64,000 nt of DNA from JBFGJH01 sp041586155 (GTDB lineage: Bacteria; Actinomycetota; Acidimicrobiia; Spongiisociales; JAENVV01), in assembly GCA_041586155.1 (NCBI GenBank), contig JBFHAT010000010.1, positions 17,490-81,489 of the forward strand, given 5' to 3'. A model generated the notes under the pieces. That model was not told where the DNA came from and searched no databases. It worked only from the letters and a program-made list of their open reading frames with translations. The position numbers were made by a program, and so were the translations under genes. Position 1 is the stretch's first letter. Each line of letters starts with the position of its first letter. Positions 53,833 through 63,325 of the stretch are shown in pieces.

Positions 53833-55323
53833 ATGGGTGAGTTCTCCGAGCGCTGGCTCAGCCGACTGCGCCGGGCGGTGTCCGGGCTCAACTGGCTCTT
53901 CGTCATCCTCGGAGTCGTCAGCACCGTCGCTTCGCCGCCCGTCACCTTCGCCGACGCCACCGCCGCCGTCCTGGCACTCACATACGTCGTCCTGATCCAG
54001 GTCGTCCCGCTGGAATGGCTGCGGCGCCCAGCAGCGAGAGAGTTCGTCGTCCTGGCGAGCACCGCGACCAGCGCAGCGGCTGCAGCGTTGAGCGGTGGGT
54101 TCGCCAGTCCTTTCGTCCTCCTCGCCATGACCCCAATCGTGATCGCGGCGGTCGTCGGTGGGTACCGACTCGGCGTGGCAACCGGTCTGCTGTCCGTTGC
54201 GATGACCGCCACTGCAGAAATGCTCAGTGCCAACCCGGATTGGATCCGTGCCTCGATCTGGATCGGGTTGGCGCTCATCATCGCCATCACATTCGGCCTG
54301 GCGAGAAAGCTCATTCTCGAAGCCGTGCAACAGGCCGACGTGATCGCAGCGCTGTCGGCGGAAACGGGGGCTCAGCTCGAACGGTTACAGAGCGCCAACA
54401 GTTTGATCTCACGTTTCGAGGACCTGACGGAGTCGGCCGAGTTGGACCCGGAGACCATCGGAACGGCACTCCTCGAATCAGTCCGCACCGCAGTCCCGTT
54501 CATCCACGGTCGTGTGCGGACGGCCGACGGCCTGGCCGTCGCCGAGCTGGGCGAGCCCTCTCCCAACGGGGAGAGCTGGTCACGGCCCATCGTGCACCGT
54601 GGCACGACGTTCGGTCGCATCGAGCTGGCGGTCGAGCGGCCCGTGACCACTCGCCAGCGCGACATCGTCGAGGACGTCCTTGCACCGGTCGGGGTCGCGT
54701 TCGCCAACATCCATTCGGTGCAGCGGATCGCCCGGGCGGCCATCGAGAACGAGCGGGCTCGGGTGGCTCGGGAGCTTCACGACGGCATCGGTCCGGCACT
54801 GGCGAGTCTCGGCCTGGCGCTCGACGTGGCACGGATGCAGTCCGGCGATCTCCCTGGTTTGGCCGGCGAGCTGGCGGACATGCGCACGACCGTTACGACG
54901 TTGGTGGAGGATGTCCGATCGAGCGTCGAGGACCTTCGCACCCCTGAGCCGGAGCCGCTGTCGGTTGCCCTCGTCGGCGTGGATACGGGAAGCATCGGTT
55001 TGTCGGTCGACCTCGACACGAAAGCCGTACCCCGCGCCCGCCTGGCGGGTGACGTGAACGCCATCGTCGTCGAGGCCGTACGAAATGCGGTGCGCCATTC
55101 GAATGCCACGACGATCGGCGTGTTCGGCGTGCTCGATTATGACTCGGGAACGGTCACCATCGCCGACGACGGACGGGGATTCGACCCTGGCTCGGTGCCA
55201 CCCGGGCACTTCGGATTGATCGGAATGCGCGAACGCGCCGAACGGATTGGAGCCGAGATTCGTTTAGAGTCTTCGCCGGATGGCACTCAGATCACTCTCA
55301 CCTGGCCGATGAGCACCACATGA
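53833..55323 (+). CDS. NarL-type sensor histidine kinase
   Basis: The 496-residue protein has about five hydrophobic segments in the first 160 residues, a helical linker, a GAF-like region (about 185-310), a HisKA_3 dimerisation helix with phospho-acceptor His316 in VARELHDGIGPALASLGL, and an HATPase end with EAVRNAVRHSN and DDGRGFD. It lacks a clear extracellular sensor, so the membrane part itself may sense. It overlaps the response regulator gene as ATGA and lies next to the Flp pilin genes. Confidence 0.9.
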   Translation: MGEFSERWLSRLRRAVSGLNWLFVILGVVSTVASPPVTFADATAAVLALTYVVLIQVVPLEWLRRPAAREFVVLASTATSAAAAALSGGFASPFVLLAMTPIVIAAVVGGYRLGVATGLLSVAMTATAEMLSANPDWIRASIWIGLALIIAITFGLARKLILEAVQQADVIAALSAETGAQLERLQSANSLISRFEDLTESAELDPETIGTALLESVRTAVPFIHGRVRTADGLAVAELGEPSPNGESWSRPIVHRGTTFGRIELAVERPVTTRQRDIVEDVLAPVGVAFANIHSVQRIARAAIENERARVARELHDGIGPALASLGLALDVARMQSGDLPGLAGELADMRTTVTTLVEDVRSSVEDLRTPEPEPLSVALVGVDTGSIGLSVDLDTKAVPRARLAGDVNAIVVEAVRNAVRHSNATTIGVFGVLDYDSGTVTIADDGRGFDPGSVPPGHFGLIGMRERAERIGAEIRLESSPDGTQITLTWPMSTT

Positions 55324-55952
55324 TCTCTGTCGCCATCGCCGACGATCATCAGTTGTTTGCAGACAGTCTCTCGATGGGACTCAACTCGGTTCCTGACATT
55401 CGTGTCGCTGCCACGTTCAAGGACGGCGCCGAGCTGCTCGGCGGTCTGGACGACTTGGAGATCGACGTGCTCGTCATCGACTTGGAGATGCCAAACATCT
55501 CCGGTTTCGAGGTGCTCAATGCAGGAAGGCCGCTGCCACCCACCCTGGTCGTCACGATGCACAGCACCGAAATGCAACGTCGGCGTGCGCTCGAGTCTGG
55601 CGCTGCCGGGTTCTTGCCCAAGTCTGCGCCGCTCAACGACCTCGCTGCCGCGATCCGGGCACTCAACGCCGGCGAAGACCTGACCGAGTCAACCACTCTC
55701 CGTGATGTTTTGCGCCAGCATCAGGAACCGGTCTACGACTCGCGTGTGCAAGCCCTGACCGCCCGAGAACGCGAATTGTTGCAGCTCCTGGCCGAGGGAG
55801 TGACGTCGACTCCCGACCTCGCCGACCAGCTCTTCATCTCGGAGAAGACCGTCAAGAACCATCTGGCGTCCATCTTCGAGAAACTCGAGGTGGCCGATCG
55901 GGCTCAAGCCGCCATCGAAGCGATCCGACTCGGGGTGGCGTCCCGGCGCTGA
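55320..55952 (+). CDS. NarL/LuxR-family response regulator
   Basis: The 210-residue protein has a receiver domain with acidic pair DD near residues 8-9, phospho-acceptor Asp54 (VIDLEMPN), Lys in LPKSAPL, and a C-terminal LuxR HTH (LTARERELLQLLAEGVTST...KTVKNHLASIFEKLEV). Coupled to the kinase gene, it is its partner. The next genes, 99 bp on, are the Flp pilins, which are natural candidates for its control, but no binding site is known. Confidence 0.92.
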   Translation: MISVAIADDHQLFADSLSMGLNSVPDIRVAATFKDGAELLGGLDDLEIDVLVIDLEMPNISGFEVLNAGRPLPPTLVVTMHSTEMQRRRALESGAAGFLPKSAPLNDLAAAIRALNAGEDLTESTTLRDVLRQHQEPVYDSRVQALTARERELLQLLAEGVTSTPDLADQLFISEKTVKNHLASIFEKLEVADRAQAAIEAIRLGVASRR

Positions 55953-56051
55953 ACCGGCCAAGGAGCAAATAGGCCTCCCGACCTATGGTCTTTTCCACTC
56001 TAAGTGGTACCTTGTTGATCGTTATCCGTATCCCATGGGAGGGGTAGTTCG

Positions 56052-56234
56052 ATGAAATCAGCGTACAGCTGGCTCACGGTCAAGTGGGCTGAGATGGACG
56101 ATGAGGCTGGCGCGAGCATGGTGGAGTACGCCCTGCTCGTCGTTCTCATCGCCATCGTGGCAATCGCGGCGGTCGTGATCGCAGGTAAAGAGGTCTCGTC
56201 CACGTTCAGCGACATCGCCACCGGCCTGCAGTAA
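56052..56234 (+). CDS. flp: Flp-type pilin 1
   Basis: The 60-residue prepilin has a short leader ending EAG, then ASMVEYALLVVLIAIVAIAAVV: cleavage after Gly gives the Glu+5-Tyr+6 pair that defines Flp pilins. A strong GGGAGGGG lies before the ATG. The upstream 99 bp hold two short inverted repeats (CCACT-CTA-AGTGG and ATAGG...CCTAT). It is divergent from the Tad assembly genes that should polymerise it. Confidence 0.93.
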   Translation: MKSAYSWLTVKWAEMDDEAGASMVEYALLVVLIAIVAIAAVVIAGKEVSSTFSDIATGLQ

Positions 56235-56255
56235 TCCAGGGAGATCGGGGGGAGC

Positions 56256-56414
56256 ATGATCGGTCGTGTCATCCACGACGAGACCGGCGCCAATCTGGCC
56301 GAGTACGGCTTGTTGGCAGTCCTGATCGCCATCGTCGCCATCCTGGCAGTGATCGCAACAGGCAAGGAAACGTCGAGTATGTATAGCGAGATCGCAACGA
56401 ATCTCGCCGGCTGA
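56256..56414 (+). CDS. Flp-type pilin 2
   Basis: This 52-residue ORF lies 21 bases after the first pilin and has the same plan: a leader ending ETG, then ANLAEYGLLAVLIAIVAILAV with Glu+5-Tyr+6, and a short polar tail ending NLAG. GGGGGGAG precedes the ATG. Its tail differs from pilin 1 (KETSSMYSEIAT against KEVSSTFSDIAT), consistent with a diverged duplication and possibly a minor pilin. A strong terminator follows. Confidence 0.9.
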   Translation: MIGRVIHDETGANLAEYGLLAVLIAIVAILAVIATGKETSSMYSEIATNLAG

Positions 56415-56432
56415 TCGTGCGAAACGGTCGAA

Positions 56433-56464
56433 GGAACGGGCGGTGCACACGCACCGCCCGTTCC
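56433..56464 (+). terminator. Strong hairpin terminator after the pilin genes
   Basis: GGAACGGGCGGTGC and GCACCGCCCGTTCC make a perfect 14-bp stem with an ACAC loop, 18 bases after the pilin 2 stop. Only TCGCGT follows, so it is a stem without a long T-run. Confidence 0.8.
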
Positions 56465-56797
56465 TCGCGTCAGGGTTCGCCCCAGAACCGCCACCACCCC
56501 ACTTCACGTTCTGCGGGGAAGGCGGGCGGTCATTTCGTGGTCGATGGTTGGCGCAGCAGGCCCACGACCGCCGGCTCTAGTTCTACGGCGCCGAACCCCT
56601 CACTACGCCACTTCTGAGCCGAGCACACATCGTTGCGGTCAGAATCCCCTTTCGCCTTCCCGGCGGCCAGCCGAAGGTGGGAGCGGCCGCCCCAACGCCT
56701 TCTGCACCATTCGGGTTCTGTGGTGACTCGTCGCCGACGGACGGCGCAGCGGAGGACGAGGGCGACAGCCCGTTGGAGCGCAATCCTCCGGAAAGGG
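56465..56797. other. 333-bp gap between pilin terminator and tadC
   Basis: This stretch lies between two convergent transcription units. Short frames exist but are proline/arginine-rich and look non-coding. An imperfect inverted pair, GGCGGT...CGTGG with CCACG...ACCGCC (about 56525-56572), might end the Tad transcript. I see no gene. Confidence 0.5.
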
Positions 56798-57721
56798 CTA
56801 CCGGTTGATGAAGTTCTCCCAGATGCTCAGGGCAGCCGGACCCAAGAGCACCACGAACAGCGTTGGGAAGATGCAGCACACCAGCGGGAACACCATCTTG
56901 ACGGGCGCAGCAAACGCCCTCTCCTGTGCCGCTTGGCGGCGCTTGATCCGCATCTCATCGGCCTGGACGCGCAGGACCCGAGCGATGGCGACACCGAAGG
57001 CTTCGGCCTGCATCATCGCCAGGAGGAACGACCGCAACTCGTCGAGGTCGGTTCGATCCATCAGATGCCGCATGGCATCGCGCCGGCTGACGCCGACTCT
57101 GGTTTCCTGCAGCATCCGGAAGAACTCCTCGGCGAGCGGTCCTGGAACCGTCTCGACGACCCTCGCGAGGGCCGAGTCGAAGCCTAGGCCCGCCTCGACC
57201 GAGATCACGAGGAGATCGAGCATGTCGGGCAGGTCCCGCTGCATCTGTTTGCGCCGATCGTCGATCTTGCGATTGAGCCACGCGTCGGGACCGAGCAGCC
57301 CTACTGCGAGCGTCAGGCCACCAAGCAGCAAGAGCCGCCCGACATCCGCAGTGGCCAGCCGCGTGAAGAACAGGATCACCGCCAATGACCCACCGATCGC
57401 CAGCAGCTTGATCACCGCCCATGCGTTGGCATCGAGCTTGTTCTGCAGGCCGGCGTACACGATCCGCTGATTCGTCCGCCGCGACCAGCCCGACCCCGGC
57501 AGGAACCGCGAAATCATCCTGCCCATCCACATCAGCACGGGCGCCACCGCCCGCTGCGACAGCGGCTGCTTCAGCGTGTCATCACGCAGCTCCTGCGAGC
57601 CGTACACCGCCAGTCGCGAGGTGGCGCTGCTCTTGGCTCGGATGAGGCCGCCACCCACCCATACGACGAAGGCGGCGATGGCAACGAAAACGGCGCCGGC
57701 GGCGAATGCAATGTCGGTCAT
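56798..57721 (-). CDS. tadC: Tad pilus assembly inner-membrane protein TadC
   Basis: The 307-residue protein is a type II secretion F-domain protein with membrane spans at both ends and the cytosolic helix bundle around RDLPDMLDLLVISVEAGLGFDSAL and LAMMQAEAFGVAIARVLRVQADEMR. TadC works with TadB as the platform for Flp pilus assembly. Its ATG at MTDIAFA overlaps the tadB stop (ATGA). It is the last gene of the Tad operon. Confidence 0.9.
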   Translation of the reverse strand: MTDIAFAAGAVFVAIAAFVVWVGGGLIRAKSSATSRLAVYGSQELRDDTLKQPLSQRAVAPVLMWMGRMISRFLPGSGWSRRTNQRIVYAGLQNKLDANAWAVIKLLAIGGSLAVILFFTRLATADVGRLLLLGGLTLAVGLLGPDAWLNRKIDDRRKQMQRDLPDMLDLLVISVEAGLGFDSALARVVETVPGPLAEEFFRMLQETRVGVSRRDAMRHLMDRTDLDELRSFLLAMMQAEAFGVAIARVLRVQADEMRIKRRQAAQERAFAAPVKMVFPLVCCIFPTLFVVLLGPAALSIWENFINR

Positions 57722-59679
57722 ATCTCGATATCCACGATCTGGGCCATCCAATAGATTCCGATGGCCATCAACACCAAGCCGCCGGCCAGCGCACCGATCC
57801 CGACGGTGTTGCTCAGGAGCGGTTCCAGGTACTCGCGATTGGTGATGAACAGCCAGGCGAACAGGGCGAACGGCATCGACGCCAGCACGTAGGCAGAGAT
57901 GCGGCCCTCAGCGGTCAGCGCTTTCACTTCACGGCGCAACCGGTTGCGCTGGAGCATCGTGTCGGCGACCGTGTTGAGGACCTCGGATAGGTTGCCTCCG
58001 ACCTCGCGTTGAATCTCCACCGCCATCACCGCCCACGCGAAGTCGTCCGACTTGGTGCGCTCGGCGATCCCCTGCAACGCCGCAGTGACCGGTTGGCCCA
58101 GGCGGATCTCGGTGATACTGCGGCCGAACTCCCGCGCAGTCGGCATGGGCGCCTCCGACGCCACGGCCTCGATCGCTTGCAGCAGCGAGTAGCCGGCTCG
58201 CAGTGAGGTGGCCAACAGCGTGAGGGTGTCCGGGAGCTGATTTTCGAACTTACGCTTCTCGCTTCGACCCAAGATTGTCAGCACGACGAACACCAGCGCC
58301 AGCGAGATCGCTGCGACGAGCACACCGATGTAGACATTGGCGCTCAATGCGCCCACGAGACCGCCGAGAAGGACCGACAGCACCAAAGACAGGGCAATGG
58401 CTTCACCGGGCCGGAGTGCGATGTTGGCCTGCTCCAGCGCGGCATTGACCGTATACAGCAACCCCCGGCGTTGAACGAGAGACTCCGCCCTGTCCGATAG
58501 CGAGCGCAGGAAGCCCGTCTGGAAGATCCCGGCTCGTTCCTGTGCGTCTGGCGCGCGCTCGAAGCTGGCCATCCTCCTGCGCAGCTTCTCCTGTGTGTCC
58601 TCCTCCTTCGGGCAGAACAAGATCCATACGACCCCGAGCGTGGCAATGGCGGTTCCGATGATGCCCATCCAACGCAATACGCCCGCAGGTGCCGGGAGAT
58701 CACCCGTGACGACGTATGGCTGTGGCGGCGTCAGCACGAACTCACCGGCGCTGTTGGTGGTCCCACCGGCGACCGGATCGCCGTTGGTGACGAAGCCGGG
58801 AACCTCCACGATCTCGGACGACCGAAGATTCTCGTATTGCACCGCAAACGAAACATCGGTTGGCGCACTCTGCGTTGCGTTGAAGCGGAGAACGACCTTG
58901 TTATTCAACTCGCGCCGAATGTCGGCATACAGGCTGTCGAGCTGTTCGGGATCAGCGGTCGCGAGATACAGACCACGAGAGGCTTCGGTGATCTGGCGAA
59001 TCGTGTCTCCCTGAAAGTCCTCCGATTCGAGGGCGATCCCGAACACTCGGACCTCGTTGTCGGTGACGGCGGCGATGGCCTCGTCGACGCTCGATCTGCT
59101 GCCGTCGTCGGCTCCGTCGGTGAGGGCGATGATGTGCGGCTGCAGGTCGGGATCGGCGTCGTAGAGCTCGGCGCTGCGCACGATGGCGTCGAAGAAGTTG
59201 GTGCCACCCTCAGCGGTCAGATCGGCGATCCGGGCGGTGACCGCTCGGGCGTTGTCGGTGAAAGGCACCAGCAGCTCCACCTCCGATGCGAAGGTGACGA
59301 GGGCGATCGAGTCCTGCTCGCGTTTCTGGTTGACGAACTGGATGGCGGCCGCCTTGGCTGCCTCGAGCGGGGCACCGTCCATCGAGCCGCTCACATCGAT
59401 CACCAGGACGACGCCCACACGAACCGAAGACTCCTCCACGGAAAGCACCTCGACGTCGTCGAGAACGACTCCATCTTGAGACACCACGACTTGGTCGAGA
59501 TCGAGCTCACCGATGTTGCGGAACTCAGTCGTGATCGTGACCTGCCCATCCTCGTCGTAGCGAGCCAGGTTGACGTCCACGAGGACCACCTCCGGCGCGT
59601 CGGCCTGCTGCGCTCCCACCGGGAGAGCGAGCAGTGCAACGATCGCGAAGATCGCCGCCGAGATCCAGCGCGCCCTCAT
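57718..59679 (-). CDS. VWA-TadB fusion: von Willebrand A domain joined to Tad platform protein
   Basis: The 653-residue protein has a signal peptide (ending GAQQA), a beta segment, a VWA domain with an intact MIDAS motif DVSGS at 95-99 and later DGADDGS, another beta region, a membrane span (IIGTAIATLGVVWILF, about 348-363), then a complete TadB F-domain with ENQLPDTLTLLATSLRAGYSLLQAIEAV and terminal spans. TadB alone is about 300 residues. The VWA part should lie outside the membrane while the F-domain is inside, which ties an adhesion-type domain to the pilus platform. Confidence 0.88.
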   Translation of the reverse strand: MRARWISAAIFAIVALLALPVGAQQADAPEVVLVDVNLARYDEDGQVTITTEFRNIGELDLDQVVVSQDGVVLDDVEVLSVEESSVRVGVVLVIDVSGSMDGAPLEAAKAAAIQFVNQKREQDSIALVTFASEVELLVPFTDNARAVTARIADLTAEGGTNFFDAIVRSAELYDADPDLQPHIIALTDGADDGSRSSVDEAIAAVTDNEVRVFGIALESEDFQGDTIRQITEASRGLYLATADPEQLDSLYADIRRELNNKVVLRFNATQSAPTDVSFAVQYENLRSSEIVEVPGFVTNGDPVAGGTTNSAGEFVLTPPQPYVVTGDLPAPAGVLRWMGIIGTAIATLGVVWILFCPKEEDTQEKLRRRMASFERAPDAQERAGIFQTGFLRSLSDRAESLVQRRGLLYTVNAALEQANIALRPGEAIALSLVLSVLLGGLVGALSANVYIGVLVAAISLALVFVVLTILGRSEKRKFENQLPDTLTLLATSLRAGYSLLQAIEAVASEAPMPTAREFGRSITEIRLGQPVTAALQGIAERTKSDDFAWAVMAVEIQREVGGNLSEVLNTVADTMLQRNRLRREVKALTAEGRISAYVLASMPFALFAWLFITNREYLEPLLSNTVGIGALAGGLVLMAIGIYWMAQIVDIEI

Positions 59680-59681
59680 CG

Positions 59682-61052
59682 CTACCTGAGGCCGAATGAA
59701 CCGCGCCGAGCCGGCGGCTCGGGGGCGAACAGGTCGGGCGGCAGTTCGACGCCCAGATCCTGCAACTGCTGCGAGAACGAAGGACGGATGCCGGTCGCCT
59801 TGAGATGGCCGAGGTAGCGGCCTTCCTCGTCGACGCCCATACCGAAGTCGAACAAGAACAGGTCCTGGAGGGTGATCACGTCGCCTTCCATCCCCTCCAC
59901 CTCGGTGATGTGCGTGATCCGCCTCGTACCGTCCCGGAGGCGGGCCACATGCACGATGAGATCGACAGCCGAAGACACCTGCTCTCGGATGGCGCGAACG
60001 GGCAGGTCGAATCCTGCCATGAGCACCATCGTCTCGATCCTGGACAGCGTGTCTCGAGGCGAGTTGGAGTGCACCGTCGTGAGCGAGCCGTCGTGACCCG
60101 TGTTCATGGCCTGGAGCATGTCGAGTGCCTCGCCGCCACGCACCTCACCGACGACGATCCGGTCGGGTCGCATCCGCAGCGTGTTCCGCACGAGGTCACG
60201 GATTGCGATTTGGCCCTTGCCTTCCAGGTTGGGCGGCCGAGACTCGAGTGACAGCACATGTCGCTGCCGGAGTTGGAGCTCGGCGGCGTCCTCGACGGTG
60301 ATGATTCGCTCGTTGTCGGGGAGGTATCCCGAAACGACGTTCAACATCGTGGTCTTGCCGGAGCCCGTTCCGCCGGAGATGATGACATTCAATCGGCCCA
60401 CCACGCAACCGGCCAGGAAGTCTGCCACCCGCTTGTCGAAGGTGCCGTTGGCGATGAGGTCGCCCTCCATCAGTGGGTCGACCGCGAACTTCCGGATGGT
60501 CAGGAAGGGACCACCGATCGCTAGCGGATGTATGATTGCGTTCACACGGGAGCCATCGGGCAGGCGGGCATCGACCATCGGCGTGGCTTCGTCGACCCGC
60601 CGGCCTACCTGGCCAACGATCTTGTCGATGATGCGCCGCAGGTGCGTGTCATCGACGAACCGAACGGAGGTGCGCTCGATCTTGCCCGACCGCTCGACGT
60701 ACACACTGTGAGGCCCGTTGACCATGACCTCGGTGATCTCTGGGTCGGTGAGTAGAGGATCGATCGGGCCATAGCCGAGCACATCGTTGGCGATCTCGTT
60801 GATGAGATTCGTGCGGTCGGCCGCCGACAGAGGAAGTCCCTGCTCCTGGTCGACCGCCCACTCGAGCATCTCGATGACCCGCAGCCGCAGCTCTGCGTCG
60901 GACATCTGCCGGTCGTACAGCGTCGGGCCCAGCTCCTCCACGATGCGGAAGTGAAACTTGCCGCGCAGTTCCCTGAAGACTTCGTCCTGACGTGAGTCGG
61001 CCTTCGACGTTGCCGTCTTGGCTGCTGCAACCCTCTCTGATAACGATGCCAT
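59682..61052 (-). CDS. tadA: Tad pilus assembly ATPase TadA/CpaF
   Basis: The 456-residue secretion ATPase has the N-terminal helical domain, GYGPIDPLLTDPEITEVMVNG, Walker A ISGGTGSGKTTMLN, the Asp box around ITVEDAAELQL, and Walker B/His box VVGEVRGGEALDMLQAMNTGHDG-type sequence. It powers pilin polymerisation. It follows tadZ in the operon and precedes the VWA-TadB gene by two bases. Confidence 0.94.
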   Translation of the reverse strand: MASLSERVAAAKTATSKADSRQDEVFRELRGKFHFRIVEELGPTLYDRQMSDAELRLRVIEMLEWAVDQEQGLPLSAADRTNLINEIANDVLGYGPIDPLLTDPEITEVMVNGPHSVYVERSGKIERTSVRFVDDTHLRRIIDKIVGQVGRRVDEATPMVDARLPDGSRVNAIIHPLAIGGPFLTIRKFAVDPLMEGDLIANGTFDKRVADFLAGCVVGRLNVIISGGTGSGKTTMLNVVSGYLPDNERIITVEDAAELQLRQRHVLSLESRPPNLEGKGQIAIRDLVRNTLRMRPDRIVVGEVRGGEALDMLQAMNTGHDGSLTTVHSNSPRDTLSRIETMVLMAGFDLPVRAIREQVSSAVDLIVHVARLRDGTRRITHITEVEGMEGDVITLQDLFLFDFGMGVDEEGRYLGHLKATGIRPSFSQQLQDLGVELPPDLFAPEPPARRGSFGLR

Positions 61053-61078
61053 GGTTCAGTCCCTCGTCAGGCGGGCGC

Positions 61079-62251
61079 TCACTTGCGCCGCTTGCCCTTC
61101 TTGTTGTCCGCTTCGAATGCGGTCGGCGCCACGAGCCGAGCCACCGACTCGAAACCCTTGGCCACCTTGGATCGGGGAGCCGACTCCACGACCGGTCGAC
61201 CTTCGTTGACCGACGCGGGGACGAGCCCATCCGATGGTACCGCGGCAGCGATCTCTATCTTCAGTGATCGCTCGATCTCGTGCTCATCGAGCCGCGCCCG
61301 AGCATTGGACCGGTTGAGCACGAGGGAAATCTTCGAGGAGGGGAACTGGAGTAGGCGCAGCGTCTCGAACGCCAGTTTGGCGTTCTTGACACTGGGAAGG
61401 TCCATGTCGACGACATAGAGCACCTGATCGGCACGCTCGAACAGCGACAACAATGTCTCGTCGAGCAACGAAGCGGTATCGACGATGACATAGTCGAACA
61501 TGGTGCGCAGCCGAGCGATGATGTCGGTGATCATCCGCGAGCTGATGTCGTCGGCAAACGCAGGCTCGAGCGGCGCCGCCAGCACCGACAAGCCGCTGCT
61601 GTGCTTGGTGATGAACGAACGCAACAGGCTCTCATCCAGCCGACCCAACTCTTGGGTGGCATTGACCACCGTGTATTTGGGCTCGAGCTGCAGCACCAGA
61701 CAGACGTCGCCGAACTGCAGATCGGCGTCGACGATGATCACCCGGTCGGGACCGAGCGCCCGAGCCAAGAGGATGCCCAGGTTGGTGGCGGTGACGGTCT
61801 TGCCTGAGCCACCCTTGGCGGAACTGACCGTGATGACCTTTCCTTCCGGGACCGGCGCCGCGGTCACCGACGGCGTCGATGTGACGGACCGCCGCGGAGC
61901 CCGGGCGATCTCGGACATGATCTCGTCGGCCTTGGTTGCCGACAGCGGAGCCTCGATGACGTCGCGCAGTCCGGTTCTCAGCGCCGCTTTGAGCAATAGC
62001 GCGTTGACCACCGGAGCCACCAAGACCATCGGCAGGTTGGGATCCATATCGAGGAATTCGCCAAACTGCTTGACTCCATCCTCGGACTTGGCGTGAGAGG
62101 GACCGATGACGACCAGGTCGACTCCACCCTGCTGCACCCGGTGTAACGCCTCGCCGATGTTCTGGTACACGGTGGCGCCGCCGAACGCGTCCGACGCTTG
62201 GCCCAGGAAGCCCGGGTCATCGTCGATGACTACGCAGACGAAATCGTTCAC
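61079..62251 (-). CDS. cpaE: Pilus assembly localisation ATPase CpaE/TadZ
   Basis: The 390-residue protein has an atypical receiver-like N-terminal domain (VCVVIDDDPGFLGQASDAF) and a MinD/ParA-type ATPase domain with deviant Walker A SSAKGGSGKTVTATNLG and IIVDADLQFGD. CpaE/TadZ places the Tad machine at its cell site. The start is GTG sharing a base with the cpaB stop (TAGTG). Confidence 0.9.
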   Translation of the reverse strand: MNDFVCVVIDDDPGFLGQASDAFGGATVYQNIGEALHRVQQGGVDLVVIGPSHAKSEDGVKQFGEFLDMDPNLPMVLVAPVVNALLLKAALRTGLRDVIEAPLSATKADEIMSEIARAPRRSVTSTPSVTAAPVPEGKVITVSSAKGGSGKTVTATNLGILLARALGPDRVIIVDADLQFGDVCLVLQLEPKYTVVNATQELGRLDESLLRSFITKHSSGLSVLAAPLEPAFADDISSRMITDIIARLRTMFDYVIVDTASLLDETLLSLFERADQVLYVVDMDLPSVKNAKLAFETLRLLQFPSSKISLVLNRSNARARLDEHEIERSLKIEIAAAVPSDGLVPASVNEGRPVVESAPRSKVAKGFESVARLVAPTAFEADNKKGKRRK

Positions 62252-63237
62252 TACCGACCTTTCAGGAAATCCTCGAGACGCTGCAAGCCCGGGAACAGAT
62301 CGGACAACACTCCGAAGTCAGGATACAGGTTGTCGATCGTGACGCCCTCTGTGCTGACCGGCGTGAAGTCGTCGGTCGGGTTGAGCGTCAGCCACACGGA
62401 GCCGGTCTCATAGGCGAACACGAGCCGCTCGGCTTGGTCCGGCGTCACCTCGACCGTGATGAGCGTACGGGTGGCGTCGGCCGGAGGCGCCTCGCCCTCT
62501 TCGGTCACACCGTCGCCACCGGTGTTGGCGTCGATCACGGGCGGGGCGTCCTCGTCCTGGCGCACGTCGAGGCCGACGGCCAGCACCTCGAGTCCCTGCA
62601 GCACCGTGCGGGTGTACGTCTTCTGGACCTGTTGAACCTGTGCGTTGGGATCTTCGGGCGGCGGTTGGTCCCCGGATCCATCGGCACCACCGGAACCGTC
62701 CTGGGACGTATCGGTCACGTCGGAGAAGACATCGAACGCCGGCTCGCTGGCGAAGATCAGCTGCTCGGTGACGATCACATTGATGAGGTCGCCGGGATTC
62801 AGGAAGTCGTTGACACCGAACTGAGCTGGTGCCGAGATCGTGAGTGCTTGCTTGCCGGAAGCGATCTTGTCGGCGAGAGGCTCGATCTCGAGTGTGATCT
62901 CCACCCACTGGTCGGTGGTGATGACCTGGTTGGCCGAGATGGGCCCGGCTGCGACCCTGCCTGCCAGGAAGGCCTCTAGATCCTCTGGGGTGGTGATGGC
63001 GTTGGCCGGAACGAACGAAGCGTTCTCCTGACCGAGCACGATCCGGTTTGCTCGGGGGTCGGCCATCAGGGCGCCTTCCGAGCCCTCGGGAATGAACTCG
63101 ACCGACCGGTACACGTCCACGAGCTCCAAACCGGCGGCCGCTTCCGCTTCTGCGTCGGACAGCACCTGCCAGATGGCGTACGCGGCGAGCCCGGCGAGCA
63201 GCAGCGCCACGATCAAGACCAAACTTCTTCTACCCAT
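62251..63237 (-). CDS. cpaB: Flp pilus assembly protein CpaB/RcpC
   Basis: The 328-residue protein has an N-terminal membrane helix (SLVLIVALLLAGLAAYAIW), a SAF domain (VPANAITTPEDLEAF...ISANQVITTDQW) and a second conserved block (DFLNPGDLINVIVTEQL), with a Gly/Asp/Pro-rich disordered insertion near the middle. In diderms CpaB/RcpC works at the secretin; in a monoderm it likely acts at the wall. GGAGAG precedes the ATG. It heads the Tad operon. Confidence 0.9.
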   Translation of the reverse strand: MGRRSLVLIVALLLAGLAAYAIWQVLSDAEAEAAAGLELVDVYRSVEFIPEGSEGALMADPRANRIVLGQENASFVPANAITTPEDLEAFLAGRVAAGPISANQVITTDQWVEITLEIEPLADKIASGKQALTISAPAQFGVNDFLNPGDLINVIVTEQLIFASEPAFDVFSDVTDTSQDGSGGADGSGDQPPPEDPNAQVQQVQKTYTRTVLQGLEVLAVGLDVRQDEDAPPVIDANTGGDGVTEEGEAPPADATRTLITVEVTPDQAERLVFAYETGSVWLTLNPTDDFTPVSTEGVTIDNLYPDFGVLSDLFPGLQRLEDFLKGR

Positions 63238-63325
63238 TCAGCTCTCCACCTCGAGAGGATCGGCTCGGAGCGCATGATGCGGCGATCGCGCCGCGGCCCT
63301 GCGCCGTGTCATGTTGTCCCATCTC

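Noticed and set aside
56583..56879. 98-codon minus-strand frame in the gap beyond tadC.
   Set aside because: It overlaps the tadC 3' end in another frame, has no ribosome site and its Pro/Gly/Arg-rich translation looks like non-coding GC-rich DNA.
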